NCBI GenBank assembly: GCA_002694685.1
Contig: NZMW01000010.1
Span: forward strand, 1-64,000
DNA from: Balneola sp.
GTDB taxonomy: Bacteria; Bacteroidota; Rhodothermia; Balneolales; Balneolaceae
Length of the DNA: 64,000 bases
Direction: 5' to 3'
Shown here piece after piece: positions 52,397 through 62,246 of this stretch. The position numbers and the translations under genes were made by a program. The notes under the pieces were generated by a model. The model made no database searches, was not told the origin of the DNA, and saw only the letters and a list, made by a program, of their open reading frames with translations. Positions within the stretch are counted from its first letter, which is position 1. Every line of letters starts with the position of its first letter.

Positions 52397-54097
52397 TCAA
52401 ATCTTCTTCACGACGGTGTAAACAAAGATACACCCGCCTACTAAAAACCCGATCCCCGTTCCCACGTTGAAAAAGAAAATCTGTCCCAGTCCATAAAGAA
52501 AAAAGAAAATAGCTAAGACCGACATCACAACGTTAATGGCTTGAGGCAGGAACCTATCCGGTGAAGTTTTTCCTTCCCGGTAGCCAGACCAGCTTCCCAT
52601 TGGAGTTACTTTAGCATAGAATTTTTTGAGCGTTTCTTCAGATTCAGGTTTAGTAACAAAAGTAGCAATCAGCCAGGCAACTGTTGAAAATGCGGTAGTA
52701 AATATCATGCTTGCTGAAAAATCATATCCCATTTGGTTTGAAAATATCGCTCCAATAAAGGCTGCAATCATAGCTACAATCTCACTCCAGGCATTTATTC
52801 GCCACCAGAACCAGCGGAGTAATAATACACCTCCGATACCTGCACTTAGTGAAAGAATAAATTCCCACCCTCCCGAAACAGAATCAAAGAAGTAAGAAAC
52901 GATAATTCCTAAAGCAGCCATCAGGAACGTAGATATTCGCGAAACCAGTACATAGTGCTTTTGGGCTTTATCCCTGCTTTCAAACTCTTCCTCTGTTTTG
53001 ATGAATCGTTTATAGAAATCGTTTACTACGTATGAGCTACCCCAATTCAACTGCGTAGAAATTGTAGAGACAAAAGCAGATAGAAAAGCCACCATCAGTA
53101 ACCCCATCCAGCCAACCGGTAATACTTCAAGCATCATGAGCGGATAACCGGATTCCGGATCTTCCAGCCCCGGAAATACTACGAGCGCGACTAGTCCAAC
53201 CAATATCCATGGCCAGGGACGTACGGCATACATCAAGATATTAAAGAGCAGAGTACCACCCACTGCATTCTTTTCATCTTTAGCAGAGAACATTCGCTGT
53301 GCAATATAGCCTCCACCGCCAGGCTCGGCTCCCGGATACCAGGCTGCCCACCAGTTCATTCCCACCCAAATAAGCGCGGTTGTTACGGCAATTTCAGGAT
53401 TGGTGAAGGGGTTAAAACTGAGAACATCATAGTTAGCAACACTCCCTAATTGAGATTTTAGTTCTGCTAGGCCTCCAACGTGATCAATGGCAAAATAGGC
53501 GAGTGCAATGGTCCCGGCCATCGCAAGAATGAACTGCACAAAATCAGTAACCATCACTCCCCACAAACCAGAGATTGCGATGTAAATAGCAATGAGGCCA
53601 TAAAGAACCAGAATAGCGACCCATTGGTCCGCGCCGGTGACCACGGTCAGGATTTTGGCCATACCCACCGTTACCCAACCCATGATGATACAGTTGAAAG
53701 GAAAGGCGAAATAGAGTGCCCGGAATCCCCGCAGAAAACTAGCCGGTTTGCCTCCATATCGAAGTTCAATAAATTCTACGTCAGTAAGTACATCGGCTCG
53801 TTTCCAGAGCTTGGCATAAATGAATACCGTCACAATTCCCGATATCATCCAGTTCCACCAAAACCAGTTTCCTGCAACCCCTTGCCGAGCTACAATGCCA
53901 GTTATTGCCAAGGGAGTATCTGCCGCAAAAGTGGTAGCAACCATGGAAACGCCAACCAGCCACCAAGGGAGGTTTTTACCGCCAGCAAAAAAGTCATCCA
54001 GTGAATCTTGTCCCCGTACTTTTGCTGCCCAGGCAACAGCAATCATCAAAACAACATATCCAGCTACGACTACATAGTCTAAGGTTTCGAACGGCAT
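52397..54097 (-). CDS. Sodium:solute symporter (SSS family)
   Basis: The 566-aa integral membrane protein has about 13-14 helices. Family signatures are DDFFAGGKNLPWWLVGVSMVATTFAADTPLAITGIVARQG and later LLMVAFLSAFVSTISTQLNWGSSYVVNDFYKRFIK, near the sodium site. The closest shapes are the sugar and amino-acid or small-organic branch; the substrate cannot be set from sequence alone. It is a single gene between a convergent and a same-strand neighbour. Confidence 0.92.
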   Translation of the reverse strand: MPFETLDYVVVAGYVVLMIAVAWAAKVRGQDSLDDFFAGGKNLPWWLVGVSMVATTFAADTPLAITGIVARQGVAGNWFWWNWMISGIVTVFIYAKLWKRADVLTDVEFIELRYGGKPASFLRGFRALYFAFPFNCIIMGWVTVGMAKILTVVTGADQWVAILVLYGLIAIYIAISGLWGVMVTDFVQFILAMAGTIALAYFAIDHVGGLAELKSQLGSVANYDVLSFNPFTNPEIAVTTALIWVGMNWWAAWYPGAEPGGGGYIAQRMFSAKDEKNAVGGTLLFNILMYAVRPWPWILVGLVALVVFPGLEDPESGYPLMMLEVLPVGWMGLLMVAFLSAFVSTISTQLNWGSSYVVNDFYKRFIKTEEEFESRDKAQKHYVLVSRISTFLMAALGIIVSYFFDSVSGGWEFILSLSAGIGGVLLLRWFWWRINAWSEIVAMIAAFIGAIFSNQMGYDFSASMIFTTAFSTVAWLIATFVTKPESEETLKKFYAKVTPMGSWSGYREGKTSPDRFLPQAINVVMSVLAIFFFLYGLGQIFFFNVGTGIGFLVGGCIFVYTVVKKI

Positions 54098-54241
54098 TTG
54101 GTAATTTTAAATGATGAGTTTCAAATTAAAAATGGCTTCGCGGAGAGTATAACCAATTACTGATTCTGATACTAAGAAAAGGAATTTATGCTATCCAAAA
54201 ACCAGAGTTACTACTGACTAGCTTTACGCTGAATTTAATTT

Positions 54242-54276
54242 CAAAAAAAAATCGCGAGCTGTAAAACCCGCGATTC
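54242..54276 (-). terminator. Terminator after the S9 peptidase gene
   Basis: AATCGCG pairs with CGCGATT and on the minus strand runs into eight T. It lies 33 bp after the stop at 54309. Confidence 0.9.
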
Positions 54277-54308
54277 TGCACAAAATCATTAATAAAGAAA
54301 GTGGGCTA

Positions 54309-57029
54309 CTAGTCTTTATCCTTCATGGCTGGGCGTTCGATATAAGGAATTCCACTTTCAATCCATTTCGGCGCTTCATCTCCTTTAAGGAAATGCTCAT
54401 GCCATTGGAAGGCTCTGGTTGCGTAATCAATGCGATTTTCTTCCCGACGAAGGCCATGGTTTTCACCTTCATACACCAGCATTACGTATGGCTTCTCCAT
54501 TCTTCGCATCGTGTTATAAAGTTCAACTCCCTGATTGAAGTCAACGGCTCCATCATCAGTTCCAAACTCAACCAAGAGTGGAGTTGTATTATCTTCCATC
54601 TGAAAGATCGGCGAGTTTTCGATGAATTTGTCCCAGTCTTTCCAGTAAGGATCTGGGAATCGTCCCTGACTCACTTCAAAAATCTGAGCATCCGGTGTTC
54701 CTGAATTCCAGTACACGGAGTTATACATACTCACCATATTGGTCAGTGGCGCTCCGGCTACAGCGGAATTAAATATATTTGTTTGCGTGATGATGAATGC
54801 CGTTTGATACGCGCCCCAAGAGTGACCGGTCAGGCCAATCTTTTCTTCATCAATCATTCCGGTTTCGATTACTTTTTCTACCGCTGGAACTACACTTTCC
54901 ACTGCAGAAACACCGGGATCACGCAGCACATAATTGATATCTGGTTCAAAAACGAAATATCCTTCCGACGAGTAGCGGCGCATATTATATGGGCTGGTTC
55001 GGGTCGGAATGCTGTAGCTATGCATGTTTTGAGATCGAAGCTCATAAATGTAGGTAATCATCGGGTACTTTTTCCCTTCTTCGTAATTTGCCGGATAAAG
55101 TAAACGGCCCTGCAGTTTATCGCCTCGAGTATTGGTGAAGGTGATTAACTCATCATCAGCCCAGTGGTATTCTTCCTGCTGAGGATTGGTATTTGTGATG
55201 GCTTCCGGATCATCAAAATCAGCGCCCGTATAATAATAGTTTGGTGATTCAGTGGCCGATTCCATCATAAATACAAACTCATTAGAGGACTCTGCTTTAT
55301 CCAAACGACTTATCATTTTAGAATCGTAGATCAGCTCCGTTAAACGGTTTCTGCGATCGATCCGGGCATAGCCTCTGTCCTTTGTATAATATCCATACTT
55401 AGAAAAATAGATCGGATCATTTTTAGAGATATAATCATCTTCGTAGTCCAACCGATTTTGACGATATCGAATTTCATCCGCAGTCCCGTTCGTCAGGTTT
55501 TCATGCTTCTCGCCGTTCGCCCATACGCGGTACACATCGTATTCGTCATACAGTAACATCCAGTCATCTCCTTCAACCCATTGCCCCGAACCAAAGGGTC
55601 CAAAGTCTTCACTTCCAAAAATCGCCTTATAATTCTCGAAACGAGTATCGATATTTTCGGTGATGTTTTTATGGGTATCGTTTCCGATATGGTATGTCCA
55701 CCAGTTATTATCTTTAAAGTATGCGATATATTTCCCGCCGGGGCTGCTGCTCGCATTTTCGTGGCGCTCTAAAATCATTTTACGGTCGCCTGTATTCACG
55801 TCCACCACATATATATCATTCCATGACTCTCTGAATCTTGGCTCATAGGGATTTGAGTTATATCCGATCGCATGCTCCTCATCTCCGGTCAGTGCTACCT
55901 CTTCAAGGTCTTCGTCTTCGAGCTGTACAAATTTCCCATTGTTCAGGTGCCAAGCCGATAGATAGTTTGCTTCTTTCAGGCGGTTTTGGCGAACCTGCTG
56001 CTGAGGCTGGATTGGGTCATCTTGCCAGTGCCAAACTTCTACATTAGTCGGGTCCATACCTTCATTTAGCTTAGCGATAGCTGAGGTGTCTTCAGGTTCT
56101 TCGATGTCCAACTCCCATTCCTTGATGCCAAAAAATACAGTCTCTCCATCTTCCGCCCATTCTAATCCTCCATATTCTACAACTTTATAATCTTGAGGGA
56201 GGGCATTATTTTCCACATGATTAAACACTTTCTTCGAAGACGCCTTGGTAACATCCGAAAAGGCGTACACTATATGTGACTCCCCGACATGTGTGGTATC
56301 CGTCATCGTTTTCATAAAGGCGAGCGCGTTTTTCTCATCATGCCAACTCAGTCCCTTGTAGTCTTCGGTGTCACTATCTAAAACTGTAAAATTGCTGTTT
56401 TTCAGGTCGATGAGTTGTACCCCATTCCCCAGCTTTTCATTTGCATCAATCAGGATGGCAAGGTGAGTTCCGGCATCATTAAAACTATAATCCGCTACAT
56501 TACCTACCAGCTGATTAGTTCCTTCACTCAGGTTTCGGATGATAATATCGGTGCCTTCTGTTTTCACTTCTTCAGCTTTGTACTTCTTCATTACCAGGTG
56601 GCTTCCAGTCTCTGAAAAATCAAAATCCTGAATCGCTTTAAACGTATCTACTTCCGCGGTGCTGAGGTTCACTAGCCCCATATCATAATGAACAGGCTTT
56701 TTGCTTTCCTGAAGCTTCTCTTCCTCATCTTCAGAAACACCAATACGAAAAGCGAACCACTTAGTATCTTCAGAAAAAGCAGGCTGCGAGCTATACATGA
56801 ATTTATGTTCTTCGTCTCCATTCACGTTTGTCAACATCAGCCAACCATCTCCTTCAACTAGCGAAACCTGATATGAAAACCAGTTGCCATCGTCAGAAAA
56901 GGCGGTTGAAAAAATTTGCTGCCACTGAGCATAATCAGCAGGCGTTAGGTCTTTTTGTTGGGCTTTTAAAGGAGCCGAGATGAGCAGAGTCAGCGTTAGT
57001 ACCCCAAGCAGGTAATGTTTTATCTTCAT
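54309..57029 (-). CDS. Prolyl-oligopeptidase family (S9) secreted peptidase
   Basis: The 906-aa protein has a signal peptide ending near LKAQQ. An N-terminal beta-propeller covers about residues 30-600 (LTPADYAQWQQIFSTAFSDDGNWFSYQVS, FSEDTKWFAFRIG). The alpha/beta-hydrolase domain is at the C-terminus, with nucleophile Ser in GLTGHSWGAYQT, Asp in LVEFGTDDGAVDF and His in GENHGLRR. It should be periplasmic or secreted and cleave short peptides. The upstream region is divergent with the DUF72 gene. Confidence 0.93.
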   Translation of the reverse strand: MKIKHYLLGVLTLTLLISAPLKAQQKDLTPADYAQWQQIFSTAFSDDGNWFSYQVSLVEGDGWLMLTNVNGDEEHKFMYSSQPAFSEDTKWFAFRIGVSEDEEEKLQESKKPVHYDMGLVNLSTAEVDTFKAIQDFDFSETGSHLVMKKYKAEEVKTEGTDIIIRNLSEGTNQLVGNVADYSFNDAGTHLAILIDANEKLGNGVQLIDLKNSNFTVLDSDTEDYKGLSWHDEKNALAFMKTMTDTTHVGESHIVYAFSDVTKASSKKVFNHVENNALPQDYKVVEYGGLEWAEDGETVFFGIKEWELDIEEPEDTSAIAKLNEGMDPTNVEVWHWQDDPIQPQQQVRQNRLKEANYLSAWHLNNGKFVQLEDEDLEEVALTGDEEHAIGYNSNPYEPRFRESWNDIYVVDVNTGDRKMILERHENASSSPGGKYIAYFKDNNWWTYHIGNDTHKNITENIDTRFENYKAIFGSEDFGPFGSGQWVEGDDWMLLYDEYDVYRVWANGEKHENLTNGTADEIRYRQNRLDYEDDYISKNDPIYFSKYGYYTKDRGYARIDRRNRLTELIYDSKMISRLDKAESSNEFVFMMESATESPNYYYTGADFDDPEAITNTNPQQEEYHWADDELITFTNTRGDKLQGRLLYPANYEEGKKYPMITYIYELRSQNMHSYSIPTRTSPYNMRRYSSEGYFVFEPDINYVLRDPGVSAVESVVPAVEKVIETGMIDEEKIGLTGHSWGAYQTAFIITQTNIFNSAVAGAPLTNMVSMYNSVYWNSGTPDAQIFEVSQGRFPDPYWKDWDKFIENSPIFQMEDNTTPLLVEFGTDDGAVDFNQGVELYNTMRRMEKPYVMLVYEGENHGLRREENRIDYATRAFQWHEHFLKGDEAPKWIESGIPYIERPAMKDKD

Positions 57030-57251
57030 TTTAATGATCGGTTTTGTTGTCGTTTATTGAAGCTGTTTTATGCAACAGTGTAAGTAAATTTATTTACTTG
57101 GTTTCGTAAAAGATGTTTTTTTGGCTATTTCCCTTTCAAGCCTGCCCTTTATCTGTTAAAAGTGAACTAAGTCCTTTGGAATTTGATTGATGGAATTAGT
57201 TAATTCCCGAAGTCAGTTGAACGCAAGCGGATTAGAGAGATAAAAACAATA

Positions 57252-58109
57252 ATGCCATACCATTTGGGCTGCACGGTCTGGAGTCTTCCGGAGTGGAAAG
57301 GGACTTTCTTTTCCGATGATGCTAAACCTGATCAGTTCCTGTCTCAATATGCTTCAGCATTTAATTCTGTTGAGGGAAATACGACTTTTTATAATGTGCC
57401 TGATCCTGAAGTAGTTAAGAAGTGGGGTGAGCAAACGCCTAAGGGTTTCAAGTTCTGCTTCAAGTTTCCACGGCTTATTACCCATCAGCGAAAGATGCTG
57501 GACGTTGAAGATGAGGCTTTGAGTTTCGTACGGCTTTTCGAACCTATAAGAGAAAAGCTTGGGCCCTTCATGATTCAATTTCCGGAGAGTTTTAGTCCAC
57601 AGGATTTATACAAACTCGAGAATGTCCTTTCTGTGCTCCCTAAAAGTTTCAGCTATTCGGTAGAGGTTCGGCACAGAGACTTTTTTGACCATGGTAAACA
57701 CGAACGTAACCTTATCTCGCTGCTCAAAAGTTATGATGTAGATCGGGTTATTTTTGATACCAGAAAGCTACACTCCGTTAAAGCAACAGAGTCTTCGGTT
57801 ATTGAAGCTCAAAAGAAAAAGCCCAAAGTACCTGTTCGTTTTGATACTACTGCCTCCCATCCTGTTCTGAGGTACGTAGGAACAAATGATGTGCTTAATA
57901 ATGAGCCTTATTTAAAAGAATGGGCTATCATTGTGGCGGAATGGATCCGGGAAGGACTTCATCCTTATGTTTTTATTCATGCCCCAAATAAGGCAAAGCA
58001 ACCTGAACTTTGCCGGCATTTTCATAAGCTGTTAGCCCAACTTATTGGATTGCCCCCACTTTCAGCCTGGCCCATTGATAGGCAGGATAAACAGCTGGGG
58101 CTTTTTTAA
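57252..58109 (+). CDS. DUF72-family protein
   Basis: The 285-aa TIM-barrel-like protein has the DUF72 features. The start is YHLGCTVWSLPEWKGTFF, followed by FNSVEGNTTFYNVPDPEVVKKWGEQTPKGFKFCFKFPRLITH and later FMIQFPESFSPQDL and YSVEVRHRDFF. The function is not established; some relatives lie near metal or radical enzymes. It is convergent with the DksA-like gene, with stop codons side by side. Confidence 0.92.
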   Translation: MPYHLGCTVWSLPEWKGTFFSDDAKPDQFLSQYASAFNSVEGNTTFYNVPDPEVVKKWGEQTPKGFKFCFKFPRLITHQRKMLDVEDEALSFVRLFEPIREKLGPFMIQFPESFSPQDLYKLENVLSVLPKSFSYSVEVRHRDFFDHGKHERNLISLLKSYDVDRVIFDTRKLHSVKATESSVIEAQKKKPKVPVRFDTTASHPVLRYVGTNDVLNNEPYLKEWAIIVAEWIREGLHPYVFIHAPNKAKQPELCRHFHKLLAQLIGLPPLSAWPIDRQDKQLGLF

Positions 58110-58547
58110 TCACGCGGTATCTTTTACGCTCATAGATTTACTTTCAAGGTTATTTGCCTCTTTTATGGCATCCACACTGTATTTCGCATATGGCTTAACC
58201 TCTAATCTTTCTTTTTTAATCGGATCTCCGGTAACATTGCATATACCGTAGTTGCCAGCTTCAATCTTGTCTAACGATAATTTGATATCTGCGATCTTTT
58301 CTTTCTGCTTTTCGATCATCGCATAATATTTCTCTCTTTCTTCTTCTGAGGATGCAATGTTTCCCTGGTGATGAGCAGATGAGGAAGTAGTGTCATCTAA
58401 TTTGTTTTCAAGTTCGTCTAGCCGCTCCTGAAAGTTATCTATCTTATCCTGAGCATCTTCTTTTTCATCTTGAAGTAGCTCTTTGAAGTGCTGTAGTTCT
58501 TCTTTAGAAAATAGAGAATTATTGACGGGTGCTTTTTGCTGTTCCAT
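58110..58547 (-). CDS. TraR/DksA-family protein with degenerate zinc finger
   Basis: The 145-aa protein has a helical hairpin (residues 15-105, EELQHFKELLQDEKEDAQDKIDNFQERLDELENKL). The family C-terminal motif follows, GNYGICNVTGDPIKKERLEVKPYAKYSVDAI. Canonical members have four zinc-binding cysteines; here only the first remains (CNVT, then YSVD). Such degenerate forms are frequent in this phylum. It may still bind RNA polymerase through its secondary channel, but zinc binding is doubtful. Confidence 0.88.
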   Translation of the reverse strand: MEQQKAPVNNSLFSKEELQHFKELLQDEKEDAQDKIDNFQERLDELENKLDDTTSSSAHHQGNIASSEEEREKYYAMIEKQKEKIADIKLSLDKIEAGNYGICNVTGDPIKKERLEVKPYAKYSVDAIKEANNLESKSMSVKDTA

Positions 58548-58624
58548 AACGATCTCTTTTCTTCGAATTCACTTATTAAACGAGATAGAACGCTTCAGCA
58601 TTTCACTTTAAAAGACGTCGGCCG

Positions 58625-59257
58625 CTACTGTTCCAGACTACCAATAAGAGCTGTGTTCTTAACGAAATGCAATTTCTTTAACTCATCCATTGCTTCGAGT
58701 TCTTTATCAACTTCGGTTTTTACAATAGCTGTACGTTCACTGTTTTCTTCAACAAGAATCTCAAGCTCCGGATAAGCACTTCTAAGCTCTTCAACCATTT
58801 CTTGCGAAGCATTGTGTGTTAAACCAACTATAATAAACTCATACTGACCGGTTTGATTAAGCTGAGTAAGGACGGTATTAATACGGTCGCTGTCTACCGT
58901 ATCTTTTCTGCTCATTTCTTCAATATCTTCATCTTTGATCCCAGCGGATTCGCTCATCACAAAGTCTACATAATCCAGACTTTCGATTTCGTTTAGCTGT
59001 CCTGGTTTGGGGTTGTTCTCTATAGACAGAATGATGTTTTGAAAGGTACTGCTAAGGATTTCATAACCAAGTTCTGAAAGCTGATGATTTACAAAGTCCG
59101 GAGATACGGTATCGCTAAATGTGACTTGAACCTTGCCTGCTTCCAGGTTATACCCACCCTGCTCGAGCTTCTTAATATTGGTGTCATCCATTACTTGCGC
59201 TCCAACCAAGAGCGGCATAAACACACAAAAAATCGTAATTGCTAACTGTCTCATCAA
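58625..59257 (-). CDS. Secreted protein, paralogue of its upstream neighbour, function unknown
   Basis: The 210-aa protein has a signal peptide ending near VGAQV. Two alpha/beta repeats are apparent. The first is residues 35-105 (GGYNLEAGKVQVTFSDTVSPDFVNHQLSELGYEIL), ending in LDYVDFVMSES. The second is residues 135-205 (YEFIIVGLTHNASQEMVEELRSAYPELEILVEENSERTAIVKTEV), ending in LHFVKNTALIG. Each resembles the ferredoxin-like fold of subtilisin propeptides, by shape only. The 226-aa protein just upstream has the same plan, so the pair is a tandem duplication. Confidence 0.7.
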   Translation of the reverse strand: MMRQLAITIFCVFMPLLVGAQVMDDTNIKKLEQGGYNLEAGKVQVTFSDTVSPDFVNHQLSELGYEILSSTFQNIILSIENNPKPGQLNEIESLDYVDFVMSESAGIKDEDIEEMSRKDTVDSDRINTVLTQLNQTGQYEFIIVGLTHNASQEMVEELRSAYPELEILVEENSERTAIVKTEVDKELEAMDELKKLHFVKNTALIGSLEQ

Positions 59258-59351
59258 AAACCCCTTTTATTAATTATTTGATATGGGTCTAACGCAATAT
59301 ACTTTTTTTTGTTCCCCGTTCTCTGTTCAAATATAATAAGTACCCTTCCAC

Positions 59352-60032
59352 TCATTCCATGATCCCAACAAAGGCAGTGCTTTCAACATAGATCAATCTT
59401 TCAAGACTCTTCATTACCTCTTCCTCTTTCCCAACCTGTGTTTTAACTCGTCCGGATTTTACGGGTGCCATGCTAATTCTAAAGTCAATCCCCGGATAGC
59501 TTTCAAGAAAAGCTGTAGCTTTTTCATGATTGATGTGATATTGGAAATAAACCCTCACGAATTTTTGCTGCTCCATTGACTCAAATCTCTTTCTCACAGC
59601 CTGCTGTTCTTCCACTGTCAGTGAGTCTCTTTCAAACATATCCTGAAGGGCTCTTTCAGGAATGGATGTCTGACTAACTTCTATAGAATACACCTCGGGA
59701 TTCTGCTCAATTTTCGCCAGTACTTCCATATCAGTTTCACCATTAATGTGCGCCGTTACTCTATTTATATTCAGGTTGATGGCTTCATAACCCAACAGCT
59801 TTAATTGCTTTTCTACAAAGCCCGGCGAAACTGTATCTACAAATACAACCTGAACCTCTCCTTTGGCAAATGAATAGTTTCCGCTTTCTACCCGCTGAAT
59901 TTCGCTTGTGTTGCCTTTAGTCTGTGCAATCAACGAAGTTGAATTACCTATTAACAGCGCTAGAATTATCGTTACGAAATACCTCATTGTTCTCTTTTCT
60001 TGATAAATACTCAAAAGAGGTAAGCCAAGCAA
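59352..60032 (-). CDS. Secreted protein, paralogue of the 210-aa neighbour, function unknown
   Basis: The 226-aa frame starts with MLGLPLLS, but Met16 (MRYFVTIILALLIG) directly begins the signal peptide and is the better start. The mature part repeats the neighbour's pattern: SGNYSFAKGEVQVVFVDTVSPGFVEKQLKLLGYE, NPEVYSIEVSQTS, then a second half ending in LIYVESTAFVGIM. No catalytic motif is seen. It shares strand with the MFS gene 2 bp upstream, so the longer start would sit very close to that stop. Confidence 0.7.
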   Translation of the reverse strand: MLGLPLLSIYQEKRTMRYFVTIILALLIGNSTSLIAQTKGNTSEIQRVESGNYSFAKGEVQVVFVDTVSPGFVEKQLKLLGYEAINLNINRVTAHINGETDMEVLAKIEQNPEVYSIEVSQTSIPERALQDMFERDSLTVEEQQAVRKRFESMEQQKFVRVYFQYHINHEKATAFLESYPGIDFRISMAPVKSGRVKTQVGKEEEVMKSLERLIYVESTAFVGIME

Positions 60033-60034
60033 AA

Positions 60035-61198
60035 CTATTTCTTTAGTAATTCAGCTTTCCAGCTTCCGGCCGCTACTGCAACCATGCAAATCACGATAAA
60101 AGTAAAGCCGCCTGTTAGTTGAAATTTTTCGACAAGAAAGCCCATAATAGGCTGAGAAATCATCCCACCAACAACACCCAATGTAGCAACCGATGCCAAA
60201 GCGACAGCCCCTTCTTTACCGGCTGCACTAAATACCATCGGGAAGTTTAGCGCCACACCGGCTCCAGCAACCAAAAAGCCAACTGTAGCAACTATAATGC
60301 TTGGTGATAAAATTGCGGTCATAATTCCTGCAGCAGCGGTTAGTGAGCCTACTGTTAAAAGCGTCTTGGCCCCAAATCTTGGTTTCAGCCTGTCACCCAC
60401 CAATCGCATTAGAAGCAGTGCTCCAGCGTATGCCGCAAAACCTATAGGCGCAACTCCATCACTTGTCCCTACATAGTCTGTAAAAAATAATACTACCCAG
60501 TTACTAATTGATTCTTCGATAGAAGCTGCCATAAAACAGATTACTCCCAGCCAAATTAATCCGCCATGAGGCAGCTTGAATCCCGGCCTGGCCGTGCCTT
60601 GTTGAGGATCATCTTCGGGAAGATATTTGTAGAGCATGATAAGAAGCACAACCATCAGAAATGCCATACTCCAAAAATGGCTGGAAGCTGAAAACTGCTG
60701 AGAGGCCAGCCCGGTTCCAATAAGCGCCCCTGCAAAATTCCCTACACCAAACCAGGAATGAATCATAGACATATGAGACTTTCCGGTACTAGCCTCAATT
60801 TTTGCGCCCAATGCATTTATACAAATGTTATAACCGCTCCCTGCCGCTCCTGAAATGAACAAAACCAAAGCAAGTACCTTCCAGCCTGACGCTAAGGTCA
60901 TCGGAATAAGAATTAGGATAAGCACCAAGCCAAATAATGCAGCTGATTTCTTTGCCCCTATTCTGTGAATGGCTGCCGTTACGGCCGGCATAATAACTAC
61001 CGCCCCAATTCCTTTTACCAATAACACATAGCCAAGCGTAACCGGAGTAAGTGAGGCAATATCCCGAATTGCTGGTATCCTGGAAGCCCATGTCGCAAAC
61101 GCTGCCCCTAAAATAAAAAATGCCGCACATGTGGCTATGAGCTGAAGCCGTGGCGAAATATCTGAATGATGTGAAGTACTTCTTTCCGCTTTATCCAT
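60035..61198 (-). CDS. Major facilitator superfamily transporter
   Basis: The 387-aa protein has 12 predicted helices and the loop motif between helices 2 and 3 (AAIHRIGAKKSAALFG). The N-terminal phrase FFILGAAFATWASRIPAIRD is typical of a YbjJ-like MFS subgroup. The substrate is unknown. The two paralogous secreted proteins follow on the same strand and may be part of its transcript. Confidence 0.9.
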   Translation of the reverse strand: MDKAERSTSHHSDISPRLQLIATCAAFFILGAAFATWASRIPAIRDIASLTPVTLGYVLLVKGIGAVVIMPAVTAAIHRIGAKKSAALFGLVLILILIPMTLASGWKVLALVLFISGAAGSGYNICINALGAKIEASTGKSHMSMIHSWFGVGNFAGALIGTGLASQQFSASSHFWSMAFLMVVLLIMLYKYLPEDDPQQGTARPGFKLPHGGLIWLGVICFMAASIEESISNWVVLFFTDYVGTSDGVAPIGFAAYAGALLLMRLVGDRLKPRFGAKTLLTVGSLTAAAGIMTAILSPSIIVATVGFLVAGAGVALNFPMVFSAAGKEGAVALASVATLGVVGGMISQPIMGFLVEKFQLTGGFTFIVICMVAVAAGSWKAELLKK

Positions 61199-61326
61199 GT
61201 GTGAGTTTTGTGAGCAACCAAAAATACAGGGATTGCAGTAAACATCATAAACTTAACCATGCCTATTGATGATTTGTTTTTTGAAAAATATTCCTCTTAA
61301 TTAGTGCTCAAATTATTTTCTAATCG

Positions 61327-62238
61327 TTGGCAATGGCAGATATTGATGTTGTTATACTTACGGACTCTCGGTACATAAATCCCCCTGCTCCGGGGGCTTA
61401 TGTCCAGAATATTTTGAACGAGGATCAACTCGTTAGAAGTGCTTTGGAAGAAAAAGGATTGTCTGTAGATCGTAAGGATTGGGCCGATCCGGACTTTGAC
61501 TGGACTTCTACAAAGTCAGTTCTCTTTCGAACGGTCTGGGATTATTTTGACCGATTTCAGGAATTTACAACATGGATTTCTAACACATCATCAAAAACTC
61601 ACTTTATAAACAGCAGCCAGATTATAACCTGGAATGTGGACAAACATTATCTGGATGACTTAGGCAAAAGCGGAGTGCGCGTTGTGCCTACCCGCTATCT
61701 TAATCGTTCGGGTAATTTGTCAATTTCAAAAATTCATGAAATCACCGGCTGGAATGACACCGTTATTAAACCAACCGTGGGTGGAGCTGGCAGACATACT
61801 CATCGGATTAAACCTGAGACCCTAAATACTATTTCCAGTAAACTTGAAAGCGTTTTGTTAGAAGAAGACTTTATGCTTCAGCCATTCCTGAGGTCCATAT
61901 TGTCGCGTGGGGAGTGGTCATTTGTATTTTTTGGAACCACCTTTAGCCACGCCGTTTTAAAGAAAGCAAAGAAGGGGGATTTTCGCGTTCAGGATGACTT
62001 TGGAGGAACTGTTCACAAGTATCAACCCACTGAAAGTGAAATTGAATTTGCCAGAAGTGCTCTTTTTGCCTGCCCAGAAATCCCAGCCTATGCCAGGGTA
62101 GATGTAATACTAGATAATGAGGGATATTTAGCGGTTTCAGAATTGGAGCTGGTAGAACCGGAGTTATGGTTCCGGTTGCATCCTGAATCAACGGCGTTGT
62201 TGGCAGACGAAGTGATCAAGCGATTGCCAAAATCCTGA
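61327..62238 (+). CDS. ATP-grasp domain enzyme
   Basis: The 303-aa frame opens with TTG at 61327; ATG at 61333 (MADIDVVILTDSRY) is an equally good start. The fold is the ATP-grasp ligase: an N-terminal Rossmann-like domain, then DTVIKPTVGGAGRHTHRI (the central lysine and glycine loop), FMLQPFLRSILSRGEWSFVFFGTTFSHAVLKK and YARVDVILDNEGYLAVSELELVEPELWF. It would ligate a carboxylate to an amine using ATP. The substrates are not evident. Relatives include glutathione-synthetase/RimK-like proteins. Confidence 0.9.
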   Translation: MAMADIDVVILTDSRYINPPAPGAYVQNILNEDQLVRSALEEKGLSVDRKDWADPDFDWTSTKSVLFRTVWDYFDRFQEFTTWISNTSSKTHFINSSQIITWNVDKHYLDDLGKSGVRVVPTRYLNRSGNLSISKIHEITGWNDTVIKPTVGGAGRHTHRIKPETLNTISSKLESVLLEEDFMLQPFLRSILSRGEWSFVFFGTTFSHAVLKKAKKGDFRVQDDFGGTVHKYQPTESEIEFARSALFACPEIPAYARVDVILDNEGYLAVSELELVEPELWFRLHPESTALLADEVIKRLPKS

Positions 62239-62246
62239 TGAGAATC

